A stretch of DNA of 33,434 nucleotides from JAVBQU01 sp031548675 (lineage in GTDB: Bacteria; Bacteroidota; Bacteroidia; Bacteroidales; P3): NCBI GenBank assembly GCA_031548675.1, contig JAVBQU010000163.1:1-33434 (forward strand), in the 5' to 3' direction. Position 1 is the stretch's first letter. Every line of letters starts with the position of its first letter. Below, piece by piece: positions 22,509 to 30,991 of this stretch. The translations under genes were made by a program, and so were the position numbers. The notes below the pieces were generated by a model, which worked only from the letters and a program-made list of their open reading frames with translations, made no database searches and was not told the origin of the DNA.

Positions 22509-24454
22509 ATTTGTATCTTCCGTTCTTCTGCCGCTAAGGGACTGTATACAGAATTGCGAATATCTTTACGGCTATTGCTTACTTTTTTACTGGCTAAAGT
22601 TGACCCAAGAGGATCTTCTTTAATAATAAGCTTATGGGCATCCATATAAGGAACCAAAGCTCCATTTTGATATTCCTGCCAGTAATTCAATAGGCTCGAG
22701 ATACGCCTTTGGGCTAAATTCATATTATATTCCGGCGTGTTAAGCGGACTGGCAAAACCTTTGATGGTTAGGGTTATGGTATTCCCTTTTTGCAAATCAA
22801 GTAATAATAGCTCTGATAATTTTTCTAATTTAAAAAAGCTATTTTCAACTTTCAGGGCAAAAAACTTTTCGATATCATAAGCTGCCTCTTCTTTCTCCTG
22901 CCCTTTCAATCCTCTGCTATATTCTTGAATGTATTTATCTTTAAGGTCCATATAATTATCCAAAGTTTTGGCATAATTTTGTTTGGTTGTAACCGCCATC
23001 GTAGCTGGGTCAGGTTCATCGTTATGGAAATACAAAGATAAAGGCAGAAACTCCCGTACAATATTCTTTATATCAGGTTTAGGGGTAGTATCTGCAATAA
23101 TTGTCGTATCAGGTTTAGGCGTTAAGGTGTAAGCATAAATATCGTTACAGCAAGTTTCTCCTGCCTGATGGTAAGATCCCATACGGTTAGAAGTTAAGTA
23201 TCCTTTAAGTGTATCTACATCTGTAACCGAAAAATACATATCGTTTGCACTTGAATTAATCGGTCTTCCTAAATTTTCGGGGCTAGTCCACTGTATACGG
23301 CTTCCTTTGCAACGGAAAATATCATAACCTCCAAATCCTTTGTGCCAGTCGGAACTAAAATATAAAGCCTGCTGGGCTTCGCTGTAGAAAGGTGTAATCT
23401 CGTTACCTTGCGTGTTTATCGGATAGCCTGCATTGATAGGAATTTGAAATCTTCCATTTTTATATATACTATACCAAATATCCTTTTGACCAAAGCCTCC
23501 TTTACGGTCAGAAACAAAATATAAAAGTGTTTCTCCATTTTGCTTTGCAATGTGGGGTTGTGTAGAATTATAATCCGGTAAATTAATACCATCTTCCAGC
23601 TTTTGGGGTTTAGTCCACCTCCCGTTTTTCCGTTCCACAAAATAGATTTGACAATAACCTGCATCTTTATCTGTGGGACAGTATGAAAAATAAATCCTTC
23701 CGGTTTCTTTATCCATCGTAAAGTTTGCCGTATTGTAGTTCAGGTCATTAATATTCCACCCTAATTCTTTTCCGGAAGTATAACCCCGCATACCCATCAA
23801 CGAATAATATAATTTAGAAGTAAAAATATCCGGCATCAAGGTTTCAAAGTCTTTAATGCCATCTGTTCTTTGCGAGGTATAAATAAGCATGCTGTCGCCC
23901 AATTGAATGGCTCCAAAATCGGAAAAAGGAGTATTTACTTTTTTATTCAGATGGGTAATCGCAACCCAATTGCTATCGGAGAAATGTTCGGCAGCATATC
24001 GGCACGATTCTATTTCCTGCTTGGCTTTGGAATAAAAGTAATCCTTTTTTTCTCCGTATTTCTCTAAAAAAACAGCAAAAGAAGTAGAAGCACTATCGTA
24101 CTTCATATTATTTTTCTGCATTTCGCCCAAATAGTACCAAGCTAAAGGAAGCTGAGAGCGTGTATCTTTTTTTACAACAGCCGTCAGTACATTTTCTGCG
24201 TCTTTGTAATTATATAACTGGCGGTAGGCTTGTGCCAATTTATAACCTACCTGAATATCTCCCCGTCTTTGTTTATTATATACCTTTTTAAAACAATCTA
24301 CAGCTAAATAATAATCTCCATCGCGATAGGCTTGGTCTCCCATATCTTCATCATTCAAATTTTGACAAAACACACTCCCCTGCACAAGCATGCCCAGACA
24401 AAAAATCAGAAAGATGTGATATATAAAAGACGGAAGTTTCATTTTTGTATGCAA
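22487..24454 (-). CDS. PorE-like TPR, beta-propeller and OmpA-C-type envelope protein
   Basis: 655 residues. A signal peptide (hydrophobic IYHIFLIFCLGMLVQG) is followed by TPR-like repeats at about 35-150 (AYRDGDYYLAVDCFKKVY and similar), a WD40/PD40-like propeller at about 170-430 (ISF-, YFSSDWHKGFGGYDIFRCK, YFVSDRKGGFGQKDIWYS), and a C-terminal OmpA-like peptidoglycan-binding domain (IKGFASPLNTPEYN, LAQRRISSLLNYW). This order matches PorE of the type IX secretion system except that I see no carboxypeptidase-like domain between propeller and OmpA part. Paralogues of this plan are common in Bacteroidota, so a secretion role is not proven. ATG at residue 5 (MKLPSF) is an equally good start. 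Confidence 0.8.
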   Translation of the reverse strand: MHTKMKLPSFIYHIFLIFCLGMLVQGSVFCQNLNDEDMGDQAYRDGDYYLAVDCFKKVYNKQRRGDIQVGYKLAQAYRQLYNYKDAENVLTAVVKKDTRSQLPLAWYYLGEMQKNNMKYDSASTSFAVFLEKYGEKKDYFYSKAKQEIESCRYAAEHFSDSNWVAITHLNKKVNTPFSDFGAIQLGDSMLIYTSQRTDGIKDFETLMPDIFTSKLYYSLMGMRGYTSGKELGWNINDLNYNTANFTMDKETGRIYFSYCPTDKDAGYCQIYFVERKNGRWTKPQKLEDGINLPDYNSTQPHIAKQNGETLLYFVSDRKGGFGQKDIWYSIYKNGRFQIPINAGYPINTQGNEITPFYSEAQQALYFSSDWHKGFGGYDIFRCKGSRIQWTSPENLGRPINSSANDMYFSVTDVDTLKGYLTSNRMGSYHQAGETCCNDIYAYTLTPKPDTTIIADTTPKPDIKNIVREFLPLSLYFHNDEPDPATMAVTTKQNYAKTLDNYMDLKDKYIQEYSRGLKGQEKEEAAYDIEKFFALKVENSFFKLEKLSELLLLDLQKGNTITLTIKGFASPLNTPEYNMNLAQRRISSLLNYWQEYQNGALVPYMDAHKLIIKEDPLGSTLASKKVSNSRKDIRNSVYSPLAAEERKIQILYYDAE

Positions 24455-24506
24455 TAAAATACCATGTCAAATCATGCTATATTCTGTAGTTTTTCTATTC
24501 TATTTT

Positions 24507-25346
24507 TTACCAACCTGTTACCAATAAATTCCGGGCAGCTTTTTCGCTGCATTTTTGATGCGAAGAATAAGCCGATGCTGCTCTCGTCCTTATCTTTTCG
24601 TTATTTTCATTAATTACATATCCTGTAATAGCATCATGTATCGTATAAGCTTCAGGAGCCATAAGTCCGGTTGTCCAAACCAACGGATTTACATAGGCTT
24701 GTTGTAAATGCGGCCAAAAAAATCTCTTGCTGTTACAAGCAAGAATAATAATATCTCTTCTTTTATTATCCGTATTTTGGTATGAATCTGTTAACTGAAA
24801 ATCCATAAGTCCGTCATGACCAATATAGGAAACTAATTTTGAGTTACCGCCAATTCCTATGATTTTATTATTAACATGCAATGTATCTTTTAGCTGTCCT
24901 GCACTACTTTTCAAAAAATCTTGGGTGCATTGCTTAATATATTGTCCGTTATAAGCATCCGCTATTAAATAGTAATTTTGGGTTATATGTTTACAGATTA
25001 ACCTTTCGAGCTTTATAGAATCCAGTTTTTGAATTTTAATCAATTTCCATTCCTTACTCCGTTTGAAATACGTACGTATACCAAAGCCGCATCCCCAATA
25101 TAAATTATTATCCGGATCTTGTCCGTTGCCGATTTTAGGAGAAACGGGAACTATTCCCTGATATTTATTGTCGCACAATGCCACAAAAATATGAATAGTT
25201 TTAGTTGTCGTATCAAACTGAGTTATTTGTTTATCCATTGATTGTTTTGCATCTATGGTTGTATTTCTGCTCTCATTTGTTTGCGAATTACAACTCAAAA
25301 AAGCAAAACAAAGAAATAATATAGCTAAGGCATGTGTTTTCATCAT
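24507..25346 (-). CDS. Lipoprotein with caspase-like His/Cys pair, function unknown
   Basis: 279 residues with lipoprotein signal LCFAFLSC (Cys19). The mature part contains HIFVALCDNKYQGIVPV, GNGQDPDNNLYWGCGFG, YIGHDGLMDF (His177) and IILACNSKRFF (Cys204). A His-x-Gly turn followed ~27 residues later by a strand ending in Ala-Cys resembles the dyad of clan CD cysteine peptidases (caspase, gingipain, legumain), but the His is followed by Asp before Gly, and I do not know this family by name. If catalytic, it would act in the periplasm or at the surface. It is 31 bases after a hydrolase gene and 52 bases before the PorE-like gene, all on the minus strand. Confidence 0.7.
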   Translation of the reverse strand: MMKTHALAILFLCFAFLSCNSQTNESRNTTIDAKQSMDKQITQFDTTTKTIHIFVALCDNKYQGIVPVSPKIGNGQDPDNNLYWGCGFGIRTYFKRSKEWKLIKIQKLDSIKLERLICKHITQNYYLIADAYNGQYIKQCTQDFLKSSAGQLKDTLHVNNKIIGIGGNSKLVSYIGHDGLMDFQLTDSYQNTDNKRRDIIILACNSKRFFWPHLQQAYVNPLVWTTGLMAPEAYTIHDAITGYVINENNEKIRTRAASAYSSHQKCSEKAARNLLVTGW

Positions 25347-25377
25347 TGCTAATGGTTTGAAATAAAGCCTTTATTAA

Positions 25378-26340
25378 TTATTTAGCCTTTATAAAGTCTA
25401 CTATTCCATCCACCAATCCAGCTTTTAACGGTAAATCAGGATTCCGGTAAGTTGCCATATTCTTTTGAACATCAGCATCCGATTCTTTTAGCACATGGTT
25501 CATATTTTCAATAATAGCAAGTTTTGCATCGGGCTTAGCTTCCGAAAGCAGCTTAGCATCTTCAACCGGAACCTGCAAATCGGTTGTGCCTTGAATAATA
25601 AGTACAGGTATTTTCAATTTACTAATTTCTTTTGCCGGATCGTATTTCAACCAAGAAATCATATACGGCTGAACACTTGGGCGGTACAATGAGGCTAAAT
25701 TGGGATTTATGTTCGAAACTGTTTTCCCCATCTTTAAACTATCAAGTATTTTATTCGATTCTGCAAGTAAGGACGGTAATAATTGAGTTTTTAGCTGCTC
25801 CTGCAAAATTTTATCTATCGGTTTTCCAGCTCCGGCAATCGAAATAAATCCTGAAACTTTAGCTTGTTCAGCAGCTACCATCCCAATCAACGAACCTTCG
25901 CTGTGACCCAATACAATAATAGATGAAAAACGTTTATCCGATTTTAATAATGCAATCCAAGCCACTGCATCATCTATATAGGTTTCGAATCTAAGATCGC
26001 TTTCGCTTACCATAGCTTGCTTGCTTTTGCCTATTCCTCGTTTATCAAACCGCAGAGTTGAAATACCATTTTCAGCTAGGTTTTCTGCCAGCATTTTATA
26101 CGCATTGGTCTGAATACCTAAGGGCGAATTACAATCTCTGTCCGTAGGTCCAGAGCCTGCAATAATCAAAACTATCGGACTTGATTTTACATTATTGGGA
26201 ATCGTTACTGTTCCCATAATATCTCCTGTTGAAGTTTTTAATACCATTTCAGATTCGGAATAAGCAGAATTATTAGGAGCTTGAGCAAATAATCCTGATA
26301 AAAAAAGATTTAAGGCAATAATACAAATAAAGGATTTCAT
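25378..26340 (-). CDS. Exported alpha/beta hydrolase
   Basis: 320 residues with a signal peptide (FICIIALNLFLSGLFAQ). The alpha/beta-hydrolase core shows the oxyanion loop IIAGSGPTDRDCN (about 59-71), FDKRGIGKS, the nucleophile elbow LGHSEGS (Ser147), the acid region IIQGTTDLQVP, and the base in NMNHVLK. The family includes esterases, peptidases and acyl transferases; AGSGPTDRD is common in exported members of Bacteroidota and Gram-positives. The substrate is unknown. It lies between the reductase and lipoprotein genes, 29 and 31 bases apart. Confidence 0.87.
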   Translation of the reverse strand: MKSFICIIALNLFLSGLFAQAPNNSAYSESEMVLKTSTGDIMGTVTIPNNVKSSPIVLIIAGSGPTDRDCNSPLGIQTNAYKMLAENLAENGISTLRFDKRGIGKSKQAMVSESDLRFETYIDDAVAWIALLKSDKRFSSIIVLGHSEGSLIGMVAAEQAKVSGFISIAGAGKPIDKILQEQLKTQLLPSLLAESNKILDSLKMGKTVSNINPNLASLYRPSVQPYMISWLKYDPAKEISKLKIPVLIIQGTTDLQVPVEDAKLLSEAKPDAKLAIIENMNHVLKESDADVQKNMATYRNPDLPLKAGLVDGIVDFIKAK

Positions 26341-26369
26341 TGGGATTTTGATTAATTATAAGAAGATTT

Positions 26370-26906
26370 TTACCCTACTTTATCATACGTCAAATTGACT
26401 AAACCGGTATCAAACGGCTGAACGTTTTGCAGTTTCCAATTCATTTCTATGGTTTTGCTTGCAAATAAGGGAATCCCTTCTCCAATCAGCTTAGGAATAA
26501 TTGTAATAATCATCCTGTCTAAAAGCCCGTTGTTTATAAAATAACAGACAAGCTGCCCACCACCGACAAGCCAAATATCTTTTTTCGCATTCTGTTTTAA
26601 TCCTGTCACAAAATTTGTCAGATTTTCTGTCAATAAATAAGTATCCGGACTTTTGATTTCAAGGTTTTTATTGGTTGTTACAACAAATGTATCATATCCG
26701 GTATAAGACCATTCTGTTCCGAATCCAATGACTTCATCATACGTTTTTCTGCCCATAATTATCGTCCCGATATTATCCATAAGTTCAGTATAACCGTAAT
26801 CTCCGGTTTCAGGATAGGGAACAGAGGTCAGCCAATCTAAGTTTCCGTTCGGTCTTGCAATAAAACCATCGAGGCTTGTTGCTATATATAAAATTACTTT
26901 GCTCAT
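26370..26906 (-). CDS. RibD C-terminal/dihydrofolate-reductase-like protein
   Basis: 178 residues with the DHFR/RibD-C fold: VILYIATSLDGFIARPNGNLDWL at the N-terminus, GTIIMGRKTYDEVIGFG for cofactor binding, DIWLVGGGQLVCYFINNGLLD, and IIPKLIGEGIPLF. It resembles the YwjB/YyaP group of small cytosolic reductases with unproven substrates; it is not the housekeeping FolA nor a full RibD. It is 36 bases downstream of the true end of the ispE frame and likely shares its transcript. Confidence 0.87.
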   Translation of the reverse strand: MSKVILYIATSLDGFIARPNGNLDWLTSVPYPETGDYGYTELMDNIGTIIMGRKTYDEVIGFGTEWSYTGYDTFVVTTNKNLEIKSPDTYLLTENLTNFVTGLKQNAKKDIWLVGGGQLVCYFINNGLLDRMIITIIPKLIGEGIPLFASKTIEMNWKLQNVQPFDTGLVNLTYDKVG

Positions 26907-26942
26907 TTTTATAAAGTATTTTATGTATTTTAAATCGGCATT

Positions 26943-27059
26943 TCAAAACTGTCCTTTAAAAACAAACATGTCTTTAAATTGTACCTCATTCCACAGCTGT
27001 TGATTATCAAAAATACCATATAATGTAGAACCACTGCCGCTCATCGCTGCTTATATGGC
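26943..27059 (-). pseudogene. ispE: C-terminal remnant of ispE beyond two in-frame stops
   Basis: Reading on in the ispE frame past the TGA at 27062-27060 gives Ala-Ile, a second stop (TAA at 27053-27051), then AAMSGSGSTLYGIFDNQQLW to a TGA at 26945-26943. That is conserved motif 3 of IspE and its normal C-terminus. With Gly for TGA and Tyr for TAA, the motif would read GAIYAAMSGSGST, as in Bacteroidota homologues. No frameshift is needed; the total frame would be about 272 residues, the family length. Confidence 0.85.
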
Positions 27060-27761
27060 TCATTGCTTATACAAATTTTGTTTTATTTCTGCCAAGAATG
27101 GATATTGATTAAAAACGGTGTTTTCAAAATCATTTTTAATAATGTTTTTCCATTCATTAAGTGGCTGCAATATAGCTGTAGACAATTTGTAATCAGGATT
27201 TCGAGGTGTCAGATTGGCATAAGCTTCCGCCGTTCCAACCGAAATATCAGGTTTAACTAAAACAATATAATGTTCTTTCAAGTTGTTCAGATTAATATCT
27301 GTGAAAACATCGCCTTTTCCTGTTGCATAAACAGGCTGTTGTTTTATAAAGAATGCACAGTCGCTGCCTAATTTTCGGCAATATTCCAGCATTTGGTCAT
27401 CACTAAGCTGCAACTCAAACAATTCGTTTAAAAGTTTTATGGTAAATGCTGCATCAGACGATCCGCCTCCTAATCCGGCTCCGTGCGGAATAGCTTTGTG
27501 TAAATGTATTTGTACAGCAGGTAACTCATAATCCTGATTTAGCAATTGATATGCATTCACACAAATATTAGTAGCTGTAGGCGGCATATGTAAAGGAATT
27601 CCACTTGTTGTAAATGTAAATTCCTTACTTGGAATAATTTCCAAAGCATCATACAATGAAAAGATAGGATAAAAAACAGTTTCGATATCATGAAATCCAT
27701 CTTCACGTTTCCTTATCACATGAAGCCCTAAATTAATCTTACAATGCGGGAATGCAATCAT
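27060..27761 (-). CDS. ispE: 4-diphosphocytidyl-2-C-methyl-D-erythritol kinase, cut short by in-frame stops
   Basis: 233 residues of a GHMP kinase: KINLGLHVIRKREDGFHDIETVF with substrate-binding Lys and the motif 2 ATP loop IPHGAGLGGGSSDAAF. IspE phosphorylates CDP-methylerythritol in the MEP isoprenoid pathway. The ORF ends at LYKQ just before motif 3, which continues in the same frame after two nonsense codons (see 26943-27059). Truncation here would remove the third glycine-rich loop, so the product should be inactive. Since this step is normally essential where the MEP pathway is used, possible reasons are sequence error, a strain-specific mutation or a second copy. Its ATG overlaps the kinase stop by four bases (ATGA). 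Confidence 0.85.
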   Translation of the reverse strand: MIAFPHCKINLGLHVIRKREDGFHDIETVFYPIFSLYDALEIIPSKEFTFTTSGIPLHMPPTATNICVNAYQLLNQDYELPAVQIHLHKAIPHGAGLGGGSSDAAFTIKLLNELFELQLSDDQMLEYCRKLGSDCAFFIKQQPVYATGKGDVFTDINLNNLKEHYIVLVKPDISVGTAEAYANLTPRNPDYKLSTAILQPLNEWKNIIKNDFENTVFNQYPFLAEIKQNLYKQ

Positions 27762-29416
27762 GATAATGATGTATTAGATTCTTCTTGTTCTGAATTTTGT
27801 TCTTGATTAACTATTTCTTCAAACTTTGCTTTATCTTCTTGATGCTGAGGAAGGGCAATAATAAAAGTGGATCCTTTATCTAATTCACTTTCAACTGTAA
27901 TTTTTCCACCATGTTTTTCTACAATAGTTTTTACATAGCTTAACCCTAATCCAAAGCCTTTTACATTATGTACATTTCCGGTTGGTACCCTGTATAATTT
28001 TTCAAAGATTCTTTCCTTTTGTGCATTGCTGATTCCTATTCCATTATCTTTTATACTGATTATGATATTATTACCTACATTCTGCGAAGAAATAACAATT
28101 TCAGGTTCATTAATGGTATACTTATTTGCATTATCGATAAGGTTATATAACATGTTTACTATATGTGTTTTATCGGCATAAATTATAGAATTTTCCGCAT
28201 TCAAGACCTGCAAAACGCTACCACCCCTACGCTCTATTATAAAATTGGTCTGATTAACGACATCATTTATAGTTTTATGGATATCAATATATTCCATATT
28301 TTCTCCGATATAGCCGGATTCTATCCTCACAATTTGCAAAATCTGCTCAACAAGACTTTGCAAGCGTTTATTTTCCTGTTGAATAACTCCTGTGTAATAT
28401 TTTTGCATTTCAGGAGTTATGGTTACATTCTGATCATTGAGAACTTCGCAAACCAATCCAATTGCAGAAATAGGTGTTTTAAGCTCATGAGTCATGTTAT
28501 TGATGAAATCATTCTTCAAATCCGATAATTTCTTTTGCTTAAATAATGTCCTAAAAGCATATGAAAAAGAAAAAATCAATGTAATAACCAATAAAATGGC
28601 AATAAAAAAAACATTCCATAAATGGCTATATATAAAACGCTGTTCATGTGGAAAATAAAAAATCAGGTATTTCTGTCCTTGAGCTTGAACTTCCGGCGGA
28701 AATTTATAGATATAGGGAGATTTCTTCAGGTTTTCAGTAAAGTTACCCGTCTTTTGATATAAGAAAACGCTACGGTAAGCATTATAAATACCATATTCAT
28801 ATTCTACTTCAATTCCCTCTTCCTGAAATTTTTCTTGTATTAATGAATCAAGCATACTGATAGGCAAGTTAAACCTCGTTAGATAAAAATTTCTGTATGT
28901 AATTGATTTATCAATCGTTTTTACTATTAGCTTCAATTCTTTTACCAAGTCATTCTTTTTGGCACGCAATTTCAGATAATGCTCATACTCTAAACAATTA
29001 CTATCTCCAGGCTGGCATACTGTTGCCAAAGTATCATTTGTAATAGTTAATTCAAAATTCCGGTGGGTTGTGGCGTCAGAAAAGTTATTTGCTTCAATCT
29101 GATTTATAGAAACCGGAATTTCATTTACCCGTTTTTTTGATTTGGCATATACATGCTTATGCCTAACCATGATATTATTTAAAGAATCTAATTCTTTGGT
29201 AATTCCAGAAACCTCTTTGTTTGAAGTAATATTTTCTATAAAATTTTGTTGTTCAAATGCTGTCAAAGCATCATTTACAGCGGCATTGACCGTATTTCTA
29301 AAAATATTATGTTCTGTTTGCTGAGCTTTCCGCATCCAGAACCATTGCACAGATGACAACCCAAACAAGGCTATACATGTCAGCAAAATAAAATAAAATA
29401 ATAATTTAGGTCTCAT
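27758..29416 (-). CDS. Membrane sensor histidine kinase, orphan
   Basis: 552 residues. TM1 is at about 6-27, a ~235-residue periplasmic sensor domain follows (with a Cys pair near 134 and 141), and TM2 is at about 266-287. The HisKA domain has FINNMTHELKTPIS, with His310 as the phosphorylation site. The HATPase has the N box NLIDNANKYT, G1 DNGIGIS and G2 GFGLGLSYV; the tail is Gln/Glu/Ser-rich. It resembles RprX-type kinases of Bacteroidota, but no response regulator gene is adjacent, which is unusual for that group. It overlaps ispE by four bases, and a gene of unknown function lies 39 bases upstream. The signal is unknown. Confidence 0.9.
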   Translation of the reverse strand: MRPKLLFYFILLTCIALFGLSSVQWFWMRKAQQTEHNIFRNTVNAAVNDALTAFEQQNFIENITSNKEVSGITKELDSLNNIMVRHKHVYAKSKKRVNEIPVSINQIEANNFSDATTHRNFELTITNDTLATVCQPGDSNCLEYEHYLKLRAKKNDLVKELKLIVKTIDKSITYRNFYLTRFNLPISMLDSLIQEKFQEEGIEVEYEYGIYNAYRSVFLYQKTGNFTENLKKSPYIYKFPPEVQAQGQKYLIFYFPHEQRFIYSHLWNVFFIAILLVITLIFSFSYAFRTLFKQKKLSDLKNDFINNMTHELKTPISAIGLVCEVLNDQNVTITPEMQKYYTGVIQQENKRLQSLVEQILQIVRIESGYIGENMEYIDIHKTINDVVNQTNFIIERRGGSVLQVLNAENSIIYADKTHIVNMLYNLIDNANKYTINEPEIVISSQNVGNNIIISIKDNGIGISNAQKERIFEKLYRVPTGNVHNVKGFGLGLSYVKTIVEKHGGKITVESELDKGSTFIIALPQHQEDKAKFEEIVNQEQNSEQEESNTSLS

Positions 29417-29455
29417 TGAAGTCCAATTAATGATTTAAAAGAAGATTATCAAATA

Positions 29456-30127
29456 TCAAACCTTATCTGCTTGAAATTTAAAACCTAAACGTTTTCCTGT
29501 CTTCCATCCTAATGCATTGATATCGCATAGTATATCCCCGACAGACACTTCTTTTATATCATCGTAAGGAGTAAGTAAAAGATCAAAATTTATAGTATAT
29601 GAAATTGCAGACTCCAAAATAGTTCGAATAGCATCATCGTCTATTTCAGCAGTTCCAAAATGATTATAAATATAACCTAACTCTCGTTTACCTTCAATAA
29701 AATAATGTCCCTCACTATTAATAAAAATACGTCCGATCAAGTATCCCATGTCTTTTTCACGATTATAGTTAAGTGAATCGGACAAGAAATTATATATATG
29801 AATACATCCGCAAAACGATCTATCTTTATTTTCTTGGATATAAGGGGTTTTCATAATCTCATGGTTACGAGGAAATTCAAATACATTGGTATGCAGCATA
29901 AACATTAAAACATCATCCGCAAAACGCAGTTCAAAACTCAAATCTGTTTTATTTGAAAATCCAAATTCCAAGTTTTTCCCATCTTCAGGTAAATTTTGTT
30001 TAAACTCTTCTGCAATTTGCATTGCAGTATTTCTGAATTGTTCAAAAACAGCTTTAGTTTTAGCCGTTATATCCCTTTTTAATATGGCTTTTCGAAATAC
30101 CATGTTCAATAAATTCGTATCTTTCAT
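29456..30127 (-). CDS. Conserved-looking unknown cytosolic protein
   Basis: 223-residue protein without signal peptide or membrane helix. A helical N-terminus (MVFRKAILKRDITAKTKAVFEQFRN) precedes an alpha/beta region with FELRFADDVLMFMLHTNVFEFP and GRIFINSEGHYFIEGKRELGYIYNHFG. The C-terminal ~60 residues include WKTGKRLGFKF. I do not recognise the family. It is first in the minus-strand group leading to the histidine kinase (39-base gap), so a role linked to that kinase is possible but is inference only. No promoter box was found in the 360 bases upstream. Confidence 0.65.
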   Translation of the reverse strand: MKDTNLLNMVFRKAILKRDITAKTKAVFEQFRNTAMQIAEEFKQNLPEDGKNLEFGFSNKTDLSFELRFADDVLMFMLHTNVFEFPRNHEIMKTPYIQENKDRSFCGCIHIYNFLSDSLNYNREKDMGYLIGRIFINSEGHYFIEGKRELGYIYNHFGTAEIDDDAIRTILESAISYTINFDLLLTPYDDIKEVSVGDILCDINALGWKTGKRLGFKFQADKV

Positions 30128-30440
30128 TTATTTTTATTTAATGTTTTGCTTTATAACAACAAACAATTGAATATATTCTTTGGTAATTATCTTTCACACA
30201 GCTTGTAATCATTTGTAATTTATTATTTTATATTTTATCGAATTCAATATAAACAATAAAATCCCTATATACATAGAGTTACAATCAATGGAATGCAATA
30301 TTACAATTTTTTGATGAAATAAGAAAGTGAAATACATGCCCTCCGTTAAATTTATCTTTTTATAAATGTCCTATATACTTGGATTATGAGGTTAAGCTTC
30401 TCTCTGATTAAATCTTTTAATATCATCTTTCCAAAAACAA
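30128..30440. other. Gene-free stretch between the alpha operon and the unknown gene
   Basis: AT-rich sequence with no ORF, tRNA, clear promoter box or repeat that I could see on either strand. The upstream region of the gene at 29456-30127 must lie here. The alpha-operon terminator borders it on the right. Confidence 0.5.
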
Positions 30441-30470
30441 AAAGGGAATAATCTAAAGATTACTCCCTTT
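30441..30470 (-). terminator. Terminator of the rpsM-rplQ ribosomal operon
   Basis: Arms 30441-30454 and 30457-30470 pair over about 14 positions. The single A/C mismatch on the plus strand becomes a G-U pair in the minus-strand RNA, showing which strand the hairpin serves. A T-rich run follows on the minus strand. It lies 21 bases after the rplQ stop. Confidence 0.8.
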
Positions 30471-30491
30471 CTATTTTTTACATAAAAATAT

Positions 30492-30986
30492 TTATGCTTC
30501 TGTTGTTTCTTCAGTAGTGGTTTCAACTGCAGGAGCAGTTTCTGCTTTAGGGGTGGCAACTTTTTTAGTTGAACGACCTCTACGAGTTGTTTTAGCTTTC
30601 TTTTCAGCAGTTGCTACCAACATATTTTCGTTATAATCAACCAACTCAATAATACAAGTTTCTGCATTATCTCCTAAACGAAATCCTGTTTTCAGAATTC
30701 TAGTGTAACCACCGTTTCTTGTAGCAACTTTTTGAGCAATACCGTTGAATAATTCACTTACCGCATGTTTATCTTGCAAATAACTGAACACCATTCTTCT
30801 ATTATGGGTAGTATCATTTTTAGAACGAGTTACCAAAGGTTCAACATATTTACGTAATACTTTAGCTTTTGCCAAAGTGGTGTTGATCCTTTTATGCATA
30901 ATTAATGAAGAAGCCATATTAGCCAACATTGCTTCTCTATGTGCATGTGTTCTTGATAATTTATTATCTTTACAATTGTGTCTCAT
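30492..30986 (-). CDS. rplQ: 50S ribosomal protein L17
   Basis: 164 residues. The conserved core (MRHNCKDNKLSRTHAHREAML, TTLAKAKVLRKYVEPLVT, RILKTGFRLGDNAETCIIEL) ends near residue 125. A tail of about 40 residues rich in Lys/Arg, then Thr/Glu/Ala, follows; such extensions are common in Bacteroidota. L17 binds 23S rRNA near the exit tunnel. It is the last gene of the alpha operon, five bases after rpoA. Confidence 0.97.
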   Translation of the reverse strand: MRHNCKDNKLSRTHAHREAMLANMASSLIMHKRINTTLAKAKVLRKYVEPLVTRSKNDTTHNRRMVFSYLQDKHAVSELFNGIAQKVATRNGGYTRILKTGFRLGDNAETCIIELVDYNENMLVATAEKKAKTTRRGRSTKKVATPKAETAPAVETTTEETTEA

Positions 30987-30991
30987 CTCAA

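Noticed and set aside
26943..27062. Genetic code change with TGA read as Gly
   Set aside because: The first extra stop in ispE replaces a Gly, but the second is TAA at a Tyr position. Several other genes here (the flavoprotein, the histidine kinase) end naturally at TGA, so recoding does not explain it.
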